64,000 bases of DNA. Origin: Alsobacter metallidurans. Lineage in GTDB: Bacteria > Pseudomonadota > Alphaproteobacteria > Rhizobiales > Beijerinckiaceae. Below, piece after piece: positions 29,901-39,831 of this stretch (its first letter is position 1; the number at the start of each line of letters is the position of its first letter). The stretch is taken from the NCBI RefSeq assembly GCF_014636935.1, contig NZ_BMES01000001.1, forward strand, positions 62,001 to 126,000, in the 5' to 3' direction. The position numbers were made by a program, and so were the translations under genes. A model generated the notes under the pieces. The model was not told the origin of the DNA and made no database searches. It saw nothing but the letters and a program-made list of their open reading frames with translations.

Positions 29901-32900
29901 TCACCGCGCCGGCGTCACCTCGACCGACCCATAGGCGGTGCGGCCGAAGCGGTCGGGGCGGTACATGTCCTCTACGGTGGCGGGCGGGTGCACGTAGCGC
30001 CCGGGCGACACGGCGCGCACCATATAGGCCAGCGTGAAGAAGGCCGACTGCCCGGGTTCGCGGTCCAGCGCCGCCACGAAGCGGTCGTCGCGATATTCGG
30101 CCGCGACGGGCTCGATCTCGCGTTTCAGCCAGGGCAGGCCCTGCAGGGCGTCGGCGTCCATCAGCTTGGGATTGTCGATCTCCAGCCCGGCCGGCAGCAT
30201 ATCGACGAGTAGCAGGCGCGCGTATTTCGCCTCCGGCTCCGTCACTTTCAGCACCACGACCAAACGATCGTTCTGCCGGATCGTGGTGGGCTCCACCTTG
30301 GTCCCGTCGAGCTTGTAGTAGGAGCGCTCCACCGCGTAGCCCTGGCTGGCGGCCGGCTCCGGCGTGGTGGGCACGCCCGACAAGGTCAGCACGACCTGTG
30401 AGGCGACCTGCCCGGCGTTGGCCACCGTCACGGGGCGCCCTTCCAGCGCGTCGCCCTTCCAGCTGCGGAACAGGGCCCCGGACTGCGGCGCGCCATCAAC
30501 GGTCAGCCTCAGCGCCTCCGCCTGGGACGAGAGCCCTTCGGCGGCCAGCACCATCCAGGCGTTCTCCTGCGTGCTCGTGTAGGAAACGCCGTTGCGCGCT
30601 TCCTCGACCACCACGCTCGCGCGCTGCAGCAAGTCCCGGCCCTGGTTGGCTTCCGCCGCCAGCGCCAGCACGCCCGCGCCGTCGCGCAGGCGCGAGCCGT
30701 AGTCCGGCCGCGAGAAGCGGTCGTCCTTCACGGCCCGGATCTTGTCGAGCGCCGACGCGAAGGCGGTCTGCGCCCGGCCGCGGTCGCCCAGCAACGCCAG
30801 CGCGGCCGCCACCTGGGCGCGCGAGAGCGCCGACCCGAAAGCGTTCAGCTTCGTATCCGCGAGGTACCGCAGGTCGCCCATCACGGGCCGCCCGTTGCGC
30901 GCCAGCACGTAGATCGCATAGGCGAGCTCCTGCCCCTTGCCCTCCTGCACCTCGGTGGCGTTCGCGACCGTGTTGCGCAGGCGGTCGAGCGCGCTGTCGA
31001 GCGCCCGCTGCGGCACCGCGAAGCCGCGCTCGCGCGCCCGCGTGAGGAAGTCCGTCACATAGGCGTCGAGCCAGGCGTCATCCGAGCCGCCGACGGTCCA
31101 TAGGCCGAACGCGCCATTGGAGTCCTGGCGCGACAGCACCCGGTCGATCGCGTCGCGGATGCGGTCGTCGACCTTGTCGTCGAGCGCTAGCGCCTCCGTG
31201 CGCGCGAGCTTGTTGACGTAGAGCAGCGGCATGGCGCGGCTCACGGTCTGCTCCGAGCAGCCATAGGGGTAGCGGTCCAGCGCGTGCAGCAGCGCCGGAA
31301 CGTCGATCGCGCCGGCCGGCGACACCGCCATCGAAACCGAGGCCGTGCCGGGCACGAAGTCGGCCACGAGATCGCTGGACGCCGTGATGCTCGACCCGGG
31401 CGGCAGTGCGCGCACCATGCGCCGATACACCGTCGAGGAGCCGGGCTGGACGCGCAGCGCGAAGCTCTGTGTCGCGTCGACGCCGGGCCCGGTCAGCCGC
31501 AGGTCGACGCCCGTCATGCCAACGCCCGCGGCCGTGACCGGGATCGTGACGCTGGCCTTGCCGTTGGCCTCGAGCCGCACGGTGGAGCGCGTCGACGCGG
31601 CCGGGATCACGAGGGGCCCGCGCACGTCGAGGTCCACCGCGTAATCGCCCGCCGGACCCTCGACATTGTCGATCTGCATGAAAAAGCGGGACTGGTCGCC
31701 GAGGTTCAGGAAGCGCGGCAGCGTGCCGGTCGCCACCACGGGATCGCGCACGATCACGTCCTGCGTGGCCGCGCCGACGCGGCCTTTGCTCCATCCCACG
31801 GCTGTCACCCGCACGGTTCCGTTAAAGCCCGGGATCTCGAACGAAACCTTCGCGGTCCCGTCCGGGCCGACCTTCACGACGCCCGAATAGCGCGACACCG
31901 GCTCCTGCGCGGGCGGGTTGGCGTCGCCCGACAGCGCAGCCGCGTCGCCGCCGGACCGAATGGCGCCGCGCGTGCCCTGCATGCCGTCGATCAGGAATCC
32001 GTAGAGGTCGCGGATCTCGGTCGCGAGTTGGCGCTGGCCGAAGAAGAAGTCGTAGGGCTTGGGAGCCTCGAAACGGGTCAGGTTCAGGATGCCGACATCC
32101 ACGGCCGCGACCGTCACGAAGGCGTCCTCGCCGGCCTGCAGGCCCGCGAGGCGGATCGGGATCTTCATGGACTGCCGCGGCCGCATCTTCTCGGGCGCGC
32201 CGAGCGACACGCCGATCGAGCGCGCGTCCTTGTCGAGCGCGAACCACGCGACCCCGAGCGCCCGCCCGGGCAGCCGCTTGGCGGCCGTGTCGAGCGGCCG
32301 GTGCGCCAGCGCCACCACATAGGCGCCCGCGCCCCAATCGGCCTTCACGGGAATCGAGATGCTGTTCTCGCCGGGCTTCACGTCCACGACCTGCAGGTCG
32401 TGCACCGTGTCGCCCACGATCGCCACCGTGGCCTTGCCGGCAAAGCGGGGCGCGAGTTTGAGGTTCATCGTTTCGCCGGCCCGGTAGGACGGCTTGTCGA
32501 GCGACACCTCGAGCATGTCGGGCGTTTCGGCCGTGGCGTCGCCCGACCAGCCGACCGTGAAGGTCACGCTGGTGTCGCCGCCTTCGCCGCCCGTCCGTAG
32601 GTCGAGCCGGTAGGTGCCCCACTGCACCGGGATCGAGAGGCGTGCCGGCGCATCGGCCGCCACGTCGATGGCGCCGTCCGAGATGCGTCGGGCAGACTTG
32701 ATGGTCTCGAAGGTCCAGCGCCCGTCCTGGTTGAACCATTGGTAGCGGCGCTCGACCTTCTGCAACGTCCACGGCAGAGCCTTGCGCGCCAGCTTCTGGC
32801 CGTCCGGGCCCGCATAGACGACGTCGAAGGTCGCAGGCGCGCCCTCGGCGAGATCGCCGAACAGCTTCTTCACCGCCGCAACCGGGCCTTTCGGCCGGAT

Positions 32901-35135
32901 CGGGATCGTGACCGACCGCTCGATCGCGCGTCCGCCCGTTTCGCCGACCCGCAGCGTGATCCTGGCCTGGACAGGGCGGGGCGCGGCCGGGTCCGGCAGC
33001 GTCATCACGACGGCGGCGTGGCCCTGCGCGTCCGTGCTGGCGCTTTCTTCAAGTGAGCCCGTGACGGTCTCGAACGCCTCGTCCTGAAGGCCCACCACAT
33101 AGCCGTCGAGACCCGGCAGCGGCGCGCCCTCTAGCGGCTGGATGGCGAACTCGCCGCTGACGTCCAGCCCGGAGCCGGGCGCGCCATAGAGGTAGCGGGC
33201 CGAAAGGTCGATCTGGGCGGGCTCACCGGCCCGCAGGCTGGGTTGTTTCGGCTTCAGGTCGAGCTCGAGCCGCTCGGGCACGTAATCCTCGACCAGGAAG
33301 CTGACCTCGCCGAGCGCCGGGGCCTTCGGGTCCGCATAGGCCTGCACGCGCCAGGCGCCCCGGGCCGCGCCGGGCAGCAGCGGCAACGAGAAGGCCCGGC
33401 CGCCGAGGCCCTGATCCTCCACCACGGCGCGCCGATACTCCACGCCGTCCGGCCGCTTGGCCACGAGGGTGAGAGGCAAGCTCGTGATGGCGACGCCCTT
33501 GAGGTCACGCAGGAGGGCGGTGACGTTCACGGTCTCGCCCGACCGGTAGACGCCGCGCTCCGTGTACAACATGGCGTCGAGCGCCTTTGGGGCGACGCGG
33601 CCTTTCACGCCGCGGTCCGACAGGTCAAAGGCCGCCTGGCCGAGATCCAGGAAGCCGTAGTCGCCTTTGAGGTCGGCCGTGACGAGGCCGGGCGCGAGGC
33701 CGCCGGTCCCGCGCGCGAGGCCGGGATCGAACCGCACATAGCCGGCCGCATCCGTCGATTTGGTCGCCAGCACCTCATTGTTGCGCGCGATCAGCCGCAG
33801 CTCGACGCTAGCGAGCGGCTCGGCGCTCGCAAGCGAGCGGACCAGCACGTGCACCCCGTCGTCGCCCGCCATGGCGGTGAGGCCGAGGTCGGACACCACG
33901 AACCACTGCGTGGCCCGCATGCCATAGTCGTCATCGTCCGACGCCGAGGCCGAGCGTTCTCCACCCGGGCGCGCCGTCATGATGTAGACGCCGGGTTCGA
34001 GCTTGCCGACCGCCTCCATCACCGGAAAGGCCGTGACGACGTCGCGGTTCAGGTCCTGCTTTGTGTCGAGCGTTCCCGACCAGATCTTGACGCCCTGCTC
34101 CTCGGCCAGCTGCTTGGCCTTGTAGCCGCCGACCTGGGACATGAAGTCCTCGGACCGCACCGTGGGCAGGAGATTGCGGTCGCCCACGCGCGCGATAGCG
34201 ACCTCGACCTTCGCGGTGTTCACCGAAACGACCGGGATACCTTCCTGGCCGACGCGCGGCAGCACGTAGTTCTTGCCCGTGAAGCGCACCTGGGCGGAGC
34301 GGTCGCGAACATAAACTTCGTAGTCCATGCCCTTGAGCAGGCTTTCGCCGACATTGGACGGCAGACCTTGGCGCAGCACGAAGGCGTAGCGCTCGCCGTG
34401 CTTCAGCCCGTCCACGCACAGTTGCTGGTCCTCAGCCGTCACGGCCGCGTTGGCGCTGCCCGAAACAGCCACGAAGGGTGTGAAATCGACCTTGCCGCGC
34501 GCCAGCGGGTCCGAGAACTGGAAGCACACGCGGGGCGCCGAGGAATCGCTGTCAACCTTGTAGTCCAGCACTCGGAAGCCGTGCTTCTCGCGCAGGTCCT
34601 CGTAGATCGGCCGCACGCGCGCGTTATCGGCGAGCTGGAGGCTGGTCCGATAGGCGTCCAGCGCCGGGCGCCAGATCTCGCGCAGCGCGAAGGCTTCGCC
34701 GAGCACTGCCAGGGCCGAAGCTTCGTCCGCCCGCGTGGCGGCGCGTTGGTAGGCCGCATAGGCGGCCAGCGTCGCGCGCTCCTGAAGGCGCCAGCGCTCG
34801 GTGGCGTCCTTGGGGGCCACCGCGAGGGCCGTCCGCGCGAAAGCGAGCCAGCTGGCGAAGTCACGCCCGTCGAGCGCGATCGCCTGCCCAACGAGCCCAA
34901 GGGCCCGCCGGGCGTCTCCGCGCCCGACCAGCCCGACCGCCTCGCGGCGCAGCGCATCCGTCTGCTTGCCCTGTGCGGCCGCGCCGGCGTCCTTTCGCAG
35001 CTGTTCCTCCAGCCGCACGCCGTCGCTCGCCAAGTCCTCCCGGTTGAAGCTCTTGGCCGGCGTCTGCGACTGTGCGGCCGCTAGCATGCCGAACATCGCC
35101 ATAACCAGAGCCAGGGCTTTCAGAACGACGCGCAT
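29901..35135 (-). CDS. bacterial alpha-2-macroglobulin (YfhM/MagD-like)
   Basis: A 1744-aa periplasmic protein of the alpha-2-macroglobulin family, thought to trap foreign proteases. ATG 35135 gives a signal peptide ending near AAAQSQ with no lipobox cysteine, whereas E. coli YfhM is a lipoprotein. The central MG1/MG2 region (YTERGVYRSGETVNVTALLRD), the A2M core (NLTRFEAPKPYDFFFG) and the thioester motif YGCSEQ (Cys near residue 1293) are present, so covalent trapping is likely. The frame is open about 150 codons upstream without similarity. Translationally close to pbpC (7 bp). Confidence 0.94.
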   Translation of the reverse strand: MRVVLKALALVMAMFGMLAAAQSQTPAKSFNREDLASDGVRLEEQLRKDAGAAAQGKQTDALRREAVGLVGRGDARRALGLVGQAIALDGRDFASWLAFARTALAVAPKDATERWRLQERATLAAYAAYQRAATRADEASALAVLGEAFALREIWRPALDAYRTSLQLADNARVRPIYEDLREKHGFRVLDYKVDSDSSAPRVCFQFSDPLARGKVDFTPFVAVSGSANAAVTAEDQQLCVDGLKHGERYAFVLRQGLPSNVGESLLKGMDYEVYVRDRSAQVRFTGKNYVLPRVGQEGIPVVSVNTAKVEVAIARVGDRNLLPTVRSEDFMSQVGGYKAKQLAEEQGVKIWSGTLDTKQDLNRDVVTAFPVMEAVGKLEPGVYIMTARPGGERSASASDDDDYGMRATQWFVVSDLGLTAMAGDDGVHVLVRSLASAEPLASVELRLIARNNEVLATKSTDAAGYVRFDPGLARGTGGLAPGLVTADLKGDYGFLDLGQAAFDLSDRGVKGRVAPKALDAMLYTERGVYRSGETVNVTALLRDLKGVAITSLPLTLVAKRPDGVEYRRAVVEDQGLGGRAFSLPLLPGAARGAWRVQAYADPKAPALGEVSFLVEDYVPERLELDLKPKQPSLRAGEPAQIDLSARYLYGAPGSGLDVSGEFAIQPLEGAPLPGLDGYVVGLQDEAFETVTGSLEESASTDAQGHAAVVMTLPDPAAPRPVQARITLRVGETGGRAIERSVTIPIRPKGPVAAVKKLFGDLAEGAPATFDVVYAGPDGQKLARKALPWTLQKVERRYQWFNQDGRWTFETIKSARRISDGAIDVAADAPARLSIPVQWGTYRLDLRTGGEGGDTSVTFTVGWSGDATAETPDMLEVSLDKPSYRAGETMNLKLAPRFAGKATVAIVGDTVHDLQVVDVKPGENSISIPVKADWGAGAYVVALAHRPLDTAAKRLPGRALGVAWFALDKDARSIGVSLGAPEKMRPRQSMKIPIRLAGLQAGEDAFVTVAAVDVGILNLTRFEAPKPYDFFFGQRQLATEIRDLYGFLIDGMQGTRGAIRSGGDAAALSGDANPPAQEPVSRYSGVVKVGPDGTAKVSFEIPGFNGTVRVTAVGWSKGRVGAATQDVIVRDPVVATGTLPRFLNLGDQSRFFMQIDNVEGPAGDYAVDLDVRGPLVIPAASTRSTVRLEANGKASVTIPVTAAGVGMTGVDLRLTGPGVDATQSFALRVQPGSSTVYRRMVRALPPGSSITASSDLVADFVPGTASVSMAVSPAGAIDVPALLHALDRYPYGCSEQTVSRAMPLLYVNKLARTEALALDDKVDDRIRDAIDRVLSRQDSNGAFGLWTVGGSDDAWLDAYVTDFLTRARERGFAVPQRALDSALDRLRNTVANATEVQEGKGQELAYAIYVLARNGRPVMGDLRYLADTKLNAFGSALSRAQVAAALALLGDRGRAQTAFASALDKIRAVKDDRFSRPDYGSRLRDGAGVLALAAEANQGRDLLQRASVVVEEARNGVSYTSTQENAWMVLAAEGLSSQAEALRLTVDGAPQSGALFRSWKGDALEGRPVTVANAGQVASQVVLTLSGVPTTPEPAASQGYAVERSYYKLDGTKVEPTTIRQNDRLVVVLKVTEPEAKYARLLLVDMLPAGLEIDNPKLMDADALQGLPWLKREIEPVAAEYRDDRFVAALDREPGQSAFFTLAYMVRAVSPGRYVHPPATVEDMYRPDRFGRTAYGSVEVTPAR

Positions 35136-35330
35136 GGGTTTGATCTCCGGTCGGCGAACCGCAACCGTAGCATTCCGTGATCGGGCCGCAATGTGCGCGA
35201 TGGCGCCTCGTTGACGGGCGGATGTCGGCAGAAGCACGGTTGGCGCAGCGCTCTCGACGCAAGGGCGGCGCTGCGCGAGAGTGAACGCACGCTCGCCGAG
35301 CTCAAGCCGACGCGCCAAGGAGATTAACGC

Positions 35331-36776
35331 ATGGTCAGCCGGTTCAACGCCGTGACGCGGACGATCATCGCCGTGGCGGTCGCGACGTGCCTCGCGGCTG
35401 CGTCGGATGCCGGCGGCGCATCGGCCCAAACCGCGCCCGCCGCCAAGGTCGATCCGATCTTTGAGGCCGCGCGCGCCCATTTCGACGGATTGCCGGAAAG
35501 CGAGCGCAAAGCCATCCAGGAGGCGCTCATCTGGACGGGAGACTTCTCGGGCGCGGGAACCGGCGGATACGGCCCGCTGACCCACAGGGGCGTGCTCGCC
35601 TTTCAGAAGCGCCAGAACGCGCCGGCGGATGGCATTTTGCAGGCTCGAGACCGCGCCGCCTTGGAGGCGGCGGCCGCCAGGGCGAAGCAGGCCGTGGCGT
35701 TCGTGCGGGTGACGGAGCCGCGCAGCGGCGTGCGCGTCGGCGTGCCGCAGCGGCTGTTCGACAAGCCGCCTGCGCCCGTGCCGGGCGGGATGCGCTACAC
35801 GGCCACGAACGGAACCCTGCTCGAGTTAACCAGTCAGGCTGGCGGCGACGCCGATCTGCCGGCGCTGTTTGACCGATACAAGGCTGATGGGGCTGGCCGG
35901 CGCGTCACCTACAAGGTGCTGCGGCCCGATTGGTTCGTGGTCGCGGCCGAGTTCGACGGGCGCAAGACCTACACGCGCCTTTCGGCCGGCCCCGGCGGCC
36001 TGCGCGGCTTCACGTTCACTTATCCGGCCTCGGCTCCCGATCTCGACCGCATGGTGATCGCCATCGCGAACAGCTTCGAGGCGTTTCCGGCCCCGACGCC
36101 CGCCGTCGCGGCAGTCCAACCCGGCCTTCCGGCCGCGAAGGCGCCGCCGGCGAGTCCGCCGGCCGCGGCGCCAGTTCCCGCCGGACCCACCCTGGCCGGT
36201 ACCGCCTGGGCGGTTGCCCTCGGCAAAGCGGTGACAACGGCCGTGCTGGCCGGCTGCTCCGCCGTGACGGTCGACCGCAAGCCGGCCAGGATCGCGGCCA
36301 ATGACGTGGCGACCGGCCTGACGTTGCTGGACGCGTCAGGTCTGCGGCCTGCCGGGCTCGCCTTTGTGTCCGCCCTGCCGGGTGACGGCGCCGCGCTGGT
36401 CGCGGTCGGCTTCGCGGCGGTGCCCGAAATCCAGCTCACGACCGCCCCCGCCGAAGCGCGGGCGCCGCAGGGAAGCGATGCCCTGCGGGTCTTTGCGCCC
36501 ATTCAGAAGGGCGCGGCCGGAACGGCGCTGTTTGATCGGCAGGGTCGCCTTGCCGGGCTGGTCCTGGGCTCAGCCCCCGAGCCCAGGCTGGTGGCCGGCG
36601 TGGCTCCGGCTGCGAGCTGGCCGACGGTCGGCGGAGCCGCCGTCGCAAAGTTCCTGTCGGGCCATGGCGTAAGCGTGCCGGCCGGGGCGGGCGCGCCCGA
36701 GCCGATGAGCGTCGGCCAGATCGCCGCCTCAGCCAAGGGCGCCGCGTCGTCGGTGGAGTGCCAGAGAGCGCCTTGA
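35331..36776 (+). CDS. secreted peptidoglycan-binding-like protein with degenerate trypsin-like domain
   Basis: A 481-aa exported protein (signal peptide to about residue 33, ASAQ). Residues ~45-110 resemble a PG_binding_1 helical domain (IQEALIWTGDF ... GVLAFQKRQNAPADGILQ). A middle domain of ~130 residues is unassigned, followed by an Ala/Pro linker. The C-terminal ~180 residues resemble a serine-protease fold, with GAAGTALFDRQGRLAGLVLG aligning to the usual GNSGGPLFDxxGxxVG. The catalytic Ser position is replaced, so it is probably inactive. AAGGAGA precedes ATG 35331. Divergent from the alpha-2-macroglobulin across 195 bp. Function unknown. Confidence 0.75.
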   Translation: MVSRFNAVTRTIIAVAVATCLAAASDAGGASAQTAPAAKVDPIFEAARAHFDGLPESERKAIQEALIWTGDFSGAGTGGYGPLTHRGVLAFQKRQNAPADGILQARDRAALEAAAARAKQAVAFVRVTEPRSGVRVGVPQRLFDKPPAPVPGGMRYTATNGTLLELTSQAGGDADLPALFDRYKADGAGRRVTYKVLRPDWFVVAAEFDGRKTYTRLSAGPGGLRGFTFTYPASAPDLDRMVIAIANSFEAFPAPTPAVAAVQPGLPAAKAPPASPPAAAPVPAGPTLAGTAWAVALGKAVTTAVLAGCSAVTVDRKPARIAANDVATGLTLLDASGLRPAGLAFVSALPGDGAALVAVGFAAVPEIQLTTAPAEARAPQGSDALRVFAPIQKGAAGTALFDRQGRLAGLVLGSAPEPRLVAGVAPAASWPTVGGAAVAKFLSGHGVSVPAGAGAPEPMSVGQIAASAKGAASSVECQRAP

Positions 36777-36803
36777 CCATCAGCGGCGACCGATCTGCAC
36801 AAG

Positions 36804-36828
36804 GGAACCGCCCGTCCGGCCTGCCGTT
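36804..36828 (+). promoter_or_regulatory. EcfG-type general stress response promoter
   Basis: GGAAC (36804-36808), 16 bp, CGTT (36825-36828) matches exactly the promoter consensus of EcfG/RpoE2 sigma factors that run the alphaproteobacterial general stress response. It lies 89 bp upstream of the Na/Pi cotransporter ATG at 36918. A TATATT at 36853 and CATAAT at 36874 downstream lack good -35 partners. Assignment is by pattern. Confidence 0.6.
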
Positions 36829-36917
36829 GAGGCGCCGTCATGGTGTTTCCGGTATATTCATTCCGTCGAGCGTCATAATGTAACGCTGTTTCCGCCAACC
36901 CCGTGCGAGGCCCCCCG

Positions 36918-38561
36918 ATGTCCGCCACGCAGGTCATCATCCATCTCTTTGGCGATATCGCGCTGCTCCTGTGGGGCATCCACATGGTGCATAGCGGCGT
37001 CATGCGGGCGTTCGGCAGCGAACTGCGTCGCGCGCTCGGCGCGGGCCTAAGGTCGCGCGCCAGCGCGTTCATGGCCGGCGTGGGCGTCACGGCGGTTCTG
37101 CAGAGCAGCACCGCCACGGCCTTGATGGCGACCTCGTTCACGGCAGAAGGCGTCGTCGCACTGGCGCCCGCCATGGCGCTGATGTTGGGCGCCAATGTCG
37201 GCACCACGTTGATCGTTCAAGCGTTTTCGTTCGATATCAGCCTCGTCTACCCGGTGCTGATCTTCGGCGGCGTCGTGGCGTTCAGAAAGGGTGGACGCAC
37301 CAAGACGCGCGACCTCGGCCGCGTCGCGATCGGGCTCGGCCTGATGCTGCTGTCACTGCACCTCCTCACCGAGGCGATCCGTCCGATCGAGAGCGCGCCC
37401 GCGATGCGCGACCTGCTCCAGGCCCTGACGCGGGAGCCGGTTCTGAATCTTGCGCTCGCCGCCATTATCACCTGGGCGGCGCATTCCAGCGTCGCCATCG
37501 TGCTGTTCGTGATGTCCCTCGCCACCGTGGGGGTGCTGTCGCCCACGGCCGCGCTCGCGATGGTGCTCGGCGCAAACCTGGGCAGCGCGCTCAACCCGCT
37601 GATGGAAGGCTCGGGCGGAGATCCGCGGCGTCTGCGGCTGCCGCTCGGCAACCTCATCAACCGCGCGATCGGCTGCTTGATCGCGCTGCCGCTGCTGCCC
37701 GAGATCGCGTCCTGGCTCGCCGTGCTGGATCCCTCTCCGGCCCGGATGGCGGCGCTGTTTCACATGGCGTTCAACGTCGTGCTGGCGCTCGCCGCCATGC
37801 CGTTGCTCGGACCGTTCTCGAGGCTGCTGACGCGGTTGCTGCCGCAGACGATCAAGGCCAATGACCCGGGCGCGCCGCAGTATCTCGACGCCACCGCGCT
37901 GGAGACACCCAGCGTCGCGCTCTCCAATGCGGCGCGCGAGTCCTTGCGCATGGCAGACGTGGTCGAGGCCATGTTGCGCGGCTCGCAGGACCTGATCCAC
38001 AGCCTCGACCGCAAGCGGGTAGCCGAGATCGGCCGGCTGGACGACATCGTCGACCGCCTCCATGGCGAGATCGAGCGCTATCTCACGGCGATCAGCCGCG
38101 AGGCGTCCAGCGAAGTCGAGACGCGCCGCCTGGCCGAGATCCTCGGCTTCACGATCAACCTCGAGCACATCGGCGACATCGTCGACAAGAACCTCAAGGA
38201 ACTTGGGGCCAAATGCATCAAGAACCGGCTCAAGCTCTCGGGCGAGGGTCTGGCCGAGATCGACTCCATGCACCAGCGCCTGATCGACCACATGCAGCTC
38301 GCCATCGCGGTGTTCATGGGCGGCGACGTGAACGCGGCGCGCCGGCTCGTCGCCGAAAAGGAGCAGTTCCGCGAGTTGGAGCGCATCGCGACCGAGCGCC
38401 ACTTCGAGCGCGTGCGCGACGGCGACACGGCCTCCATAGAGACCAGCGCGATCCAGCTCGACATTGTGCGCGACCTGAAGCGCATCGAGGCCCATATTGC
38501 GGCCTCCGCCTACCCACTGCTGGAGCAGAGCGGCGTGCTGCGGCAAAGCCGGCTCAGGTAG
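36918..38561 (+). CDS. Na+/phosphate cotransporter family protein with PhoU domain
   Basis: A 547-aa membrane protein of the NptA/YjbB family. Two inverted repeats of the transporter domain carry VLQSSTATALMATSF and AAHSSVAIVLFVMSLA (QSS-type motifs; the second repeat has HSS), spanning roughly residues 1-310. A C-terminal PhoU-like helical domain begins near residue 335 (AARESLRMADVVEAML ... NLEHIGDIVDKNL). Such proteins move phosphate with sodium or export it. ATG 36918 is preferred over a GTG 15 bp upstream. An EcfG-type promoter precedes it. Ends 12 bp from the convergent pcaDC gene. Confidence 0.92.
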   Translation: MSATQVIIHLFGDIALLLWGIHMVHSGVMRAFGSELRRALGAGLRSRASAFMAGVGVTAVLQSSTATALMATSFTAEGVVALAPAMALMLGANVGTTLIVQAFSFDISLVYPVLIFGGVVAFRKGGRTKTRDLGRVAIGLGLMLLSLHLLTEAIRPIESAPAMRDLLQALTREPVLNLALAAIITWAAHSSVAIVLFVMSLATVGVLSPTAALAMVLGANLGSALNPLMEGSGGDPRRLRLPLGNLINRAIGCLIALPLLPEIASWLAVLDPSPARMAALFHMAFNVVLALAAMPLLGPFSRLLTRLLPQTIKANDPGAPQYLDATALETPSVALSNAARESLRMADVVEAMLRGSQDLIHSLDRKRVAEIGRLDDIVDRLHGEIERYLTAISREASSEVETRRLAEILGFTINLEHIGDIVDKNLKELGAKCIKNRLKLSGEGLAEIDSMHQRLIDHMQLAIAVFMGGDVNAARRLVAEKEQFRELERIATERHFERVRDGDTASIETSAIQLDIVRDLKRIEAHIAASAYPLLEQSGVLRQSRLR

Positions 38562-38573
38562 AAAGGCGGCGGC

Positions 38574-39779
38574 TCAGAGTTCGGCCCGCCACGGCTCCAC
38601 GGCGTCGATCTCCGGCCCGAGCACGTCCTTGACCCACCGGAACGCCGCATTGGCGGCCGGCACGCCCGCATAGATGGCGGTCTGCAGCAACAGCGAGCGC
38701 AGCTCCTCCAGCGAGACGCCGTTCTTGAGCGCCGGGCGGACATGCAGCTTGAACTCCTCCTCGCGGTGCAGCGCCACCATCATGGCGAGCGTCACGCAAG
38801 AGCGCGTCTTCCACGGCAGAGTCGGGTCCCCCCAAACCTCGCCCCAGGCCGTGCGGGTGATGAAGTCCTGCCATGGCGCCGCGAACGGGCCCGCGCCCGC
38901 AAGCGAGCGTTGCACGTGGTCGACCCCCAGCACGGCCTTGCGGTTCGAAAGGCCGCGCTGGAACGCCGCATCCGCATGGACGGAGGGCGACCCTGCCTGC
39001 GCGGCGAGGAACTCGCCCAGCAGCGCGTTGACGTCGCCAGGCTGTTCGGCGGCGAGCAGGTGCGCGGCGTCGGCCACGATCTCCAGGCGCGCGCCCGGAA
39101 TGGCGGCCGCGAGCTCCTGCCCCATGGCGGGCGTCGTCACCGGATCGTCAGCCCCCGCGATCACGAGCGTCGGCGCCGTAATGGAGCCGAGCCCCGGCCG
39201 CAGGTCCATGTCCCGGATGGCCCGGCAGCAGGCCGCATAGCCCTTGGCGTCGACGCCGAGCACCATTTTGGTAAAAAAGGCGAGCCGGGCCGGGTCGCGC
39301 TCCGCGAAGGCGGGCGTGAACCAGCGGCCGAGCAGCGGGCCGGCGATCGCCGCCATGCCGTCGCGCAGCACGGCCTGCGCGCGCGTCTCCCAGGTCTCGG
39401 GCGGCGGCAAGGCGGGCGCGGTGGCCATCAGCACCAGGCTCCTGACCTTGGCGGGATGCCGGATCGCGAGATTCTGCGCCGTCATGCCGCCGAGCGACAG
39501 CCCGACCACGTGCGCGGCCGCGATCCCGAGCGCGTCGAGGAGCCCGGCCAGGTCGTCGCAGAGCGTGTCGATGGTTGCGGGCGCGTCGGAGGCGGGCGAG
39601 CGCCCGTGCCCGCGCGTGTCGTAGCGGATCACGCGGTAGCGCCCCGCAAAGGCGCGGGCCTGCGCCTCCCACATCTCCAGCGTGGTTCCGAGCGAGTTGG
39701 AGAACACCACCGGCGGTGCCTCGCGCGGGCCGGTCTCATCAAAAAACAGGGTGGTCCCGTTGACGTCGATCAGCGGCAT
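38574..39779 (-). CDS. pcaDC: fused 3-oxoadipate enol-lactonase / 4-carboxymuconolactone decarboxylase
   Basis: A 401-aa fusion of PcaD and PcaC (also called PcaL). Residues ~1-260 are an alpha/beta hydrolase with nucleophile elbow GLSLGG and downstream AGADDPVT and DAAHL for the Asp and His. Residues ~275-401 are the carboxymuconolactone decarboxylase domain (GVDHVQRSLAGAGPF, LPWKTRSCVTLAMMVALHREEEFKLHV). Together they convert gamma-carboxymuconolactone to 3-oxoadipate. Last gene of the minus-strand pca operon, 52 bp after pcaB. Confidence 0.95.
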   Translation of the reverse strand: MPLIDVNGTTLFFDETGPREAPPVVFSNSLGTTLEMWEAQARAFAGRYRVIRYDTRGHGRSPASDAPATIDTLCDDLAGLLDALGIAAAHVVGLSLGGMTAQNLAIRHPAKVRSLVLMATAPALPPPETWETRAQAVLRDGMAAIAGPLLGRWFTPAFAERDPARLAFFTKMVLGVDAKGYAACCRAIRDMDLRPGLGSITAPTLVIAGADDPVTTPAMGQELAAAIPGARLEIVADAAHLLAAEQPGDVNALLGEFLAAQAGSPSVHADAAFQRGLSNRKAVLGVDHVQRSLAGAGPFAAPWQDFITRTAWGEVWGDPTLPWKTRSCVTLAMMVALHREEEFKLHVRPALKNGVSLEELRSLLLQTAIYAGVPAANAAFRWVKDVLGPEIDAVEPWRAEL

Positions 39780-39831
39780 GGCGGTAGTCCCGATTGAATG
39801 AGCCGATCGGTTTCCCGATCGCGGTTTGGGG

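Noticed and set aside
33243-35084. 613-codon open frame on the plus strand
   Set aside because: Antisense to the alpha-2-macroglobulin; composition is typical of reverse-complement GC-rich coding DNA.
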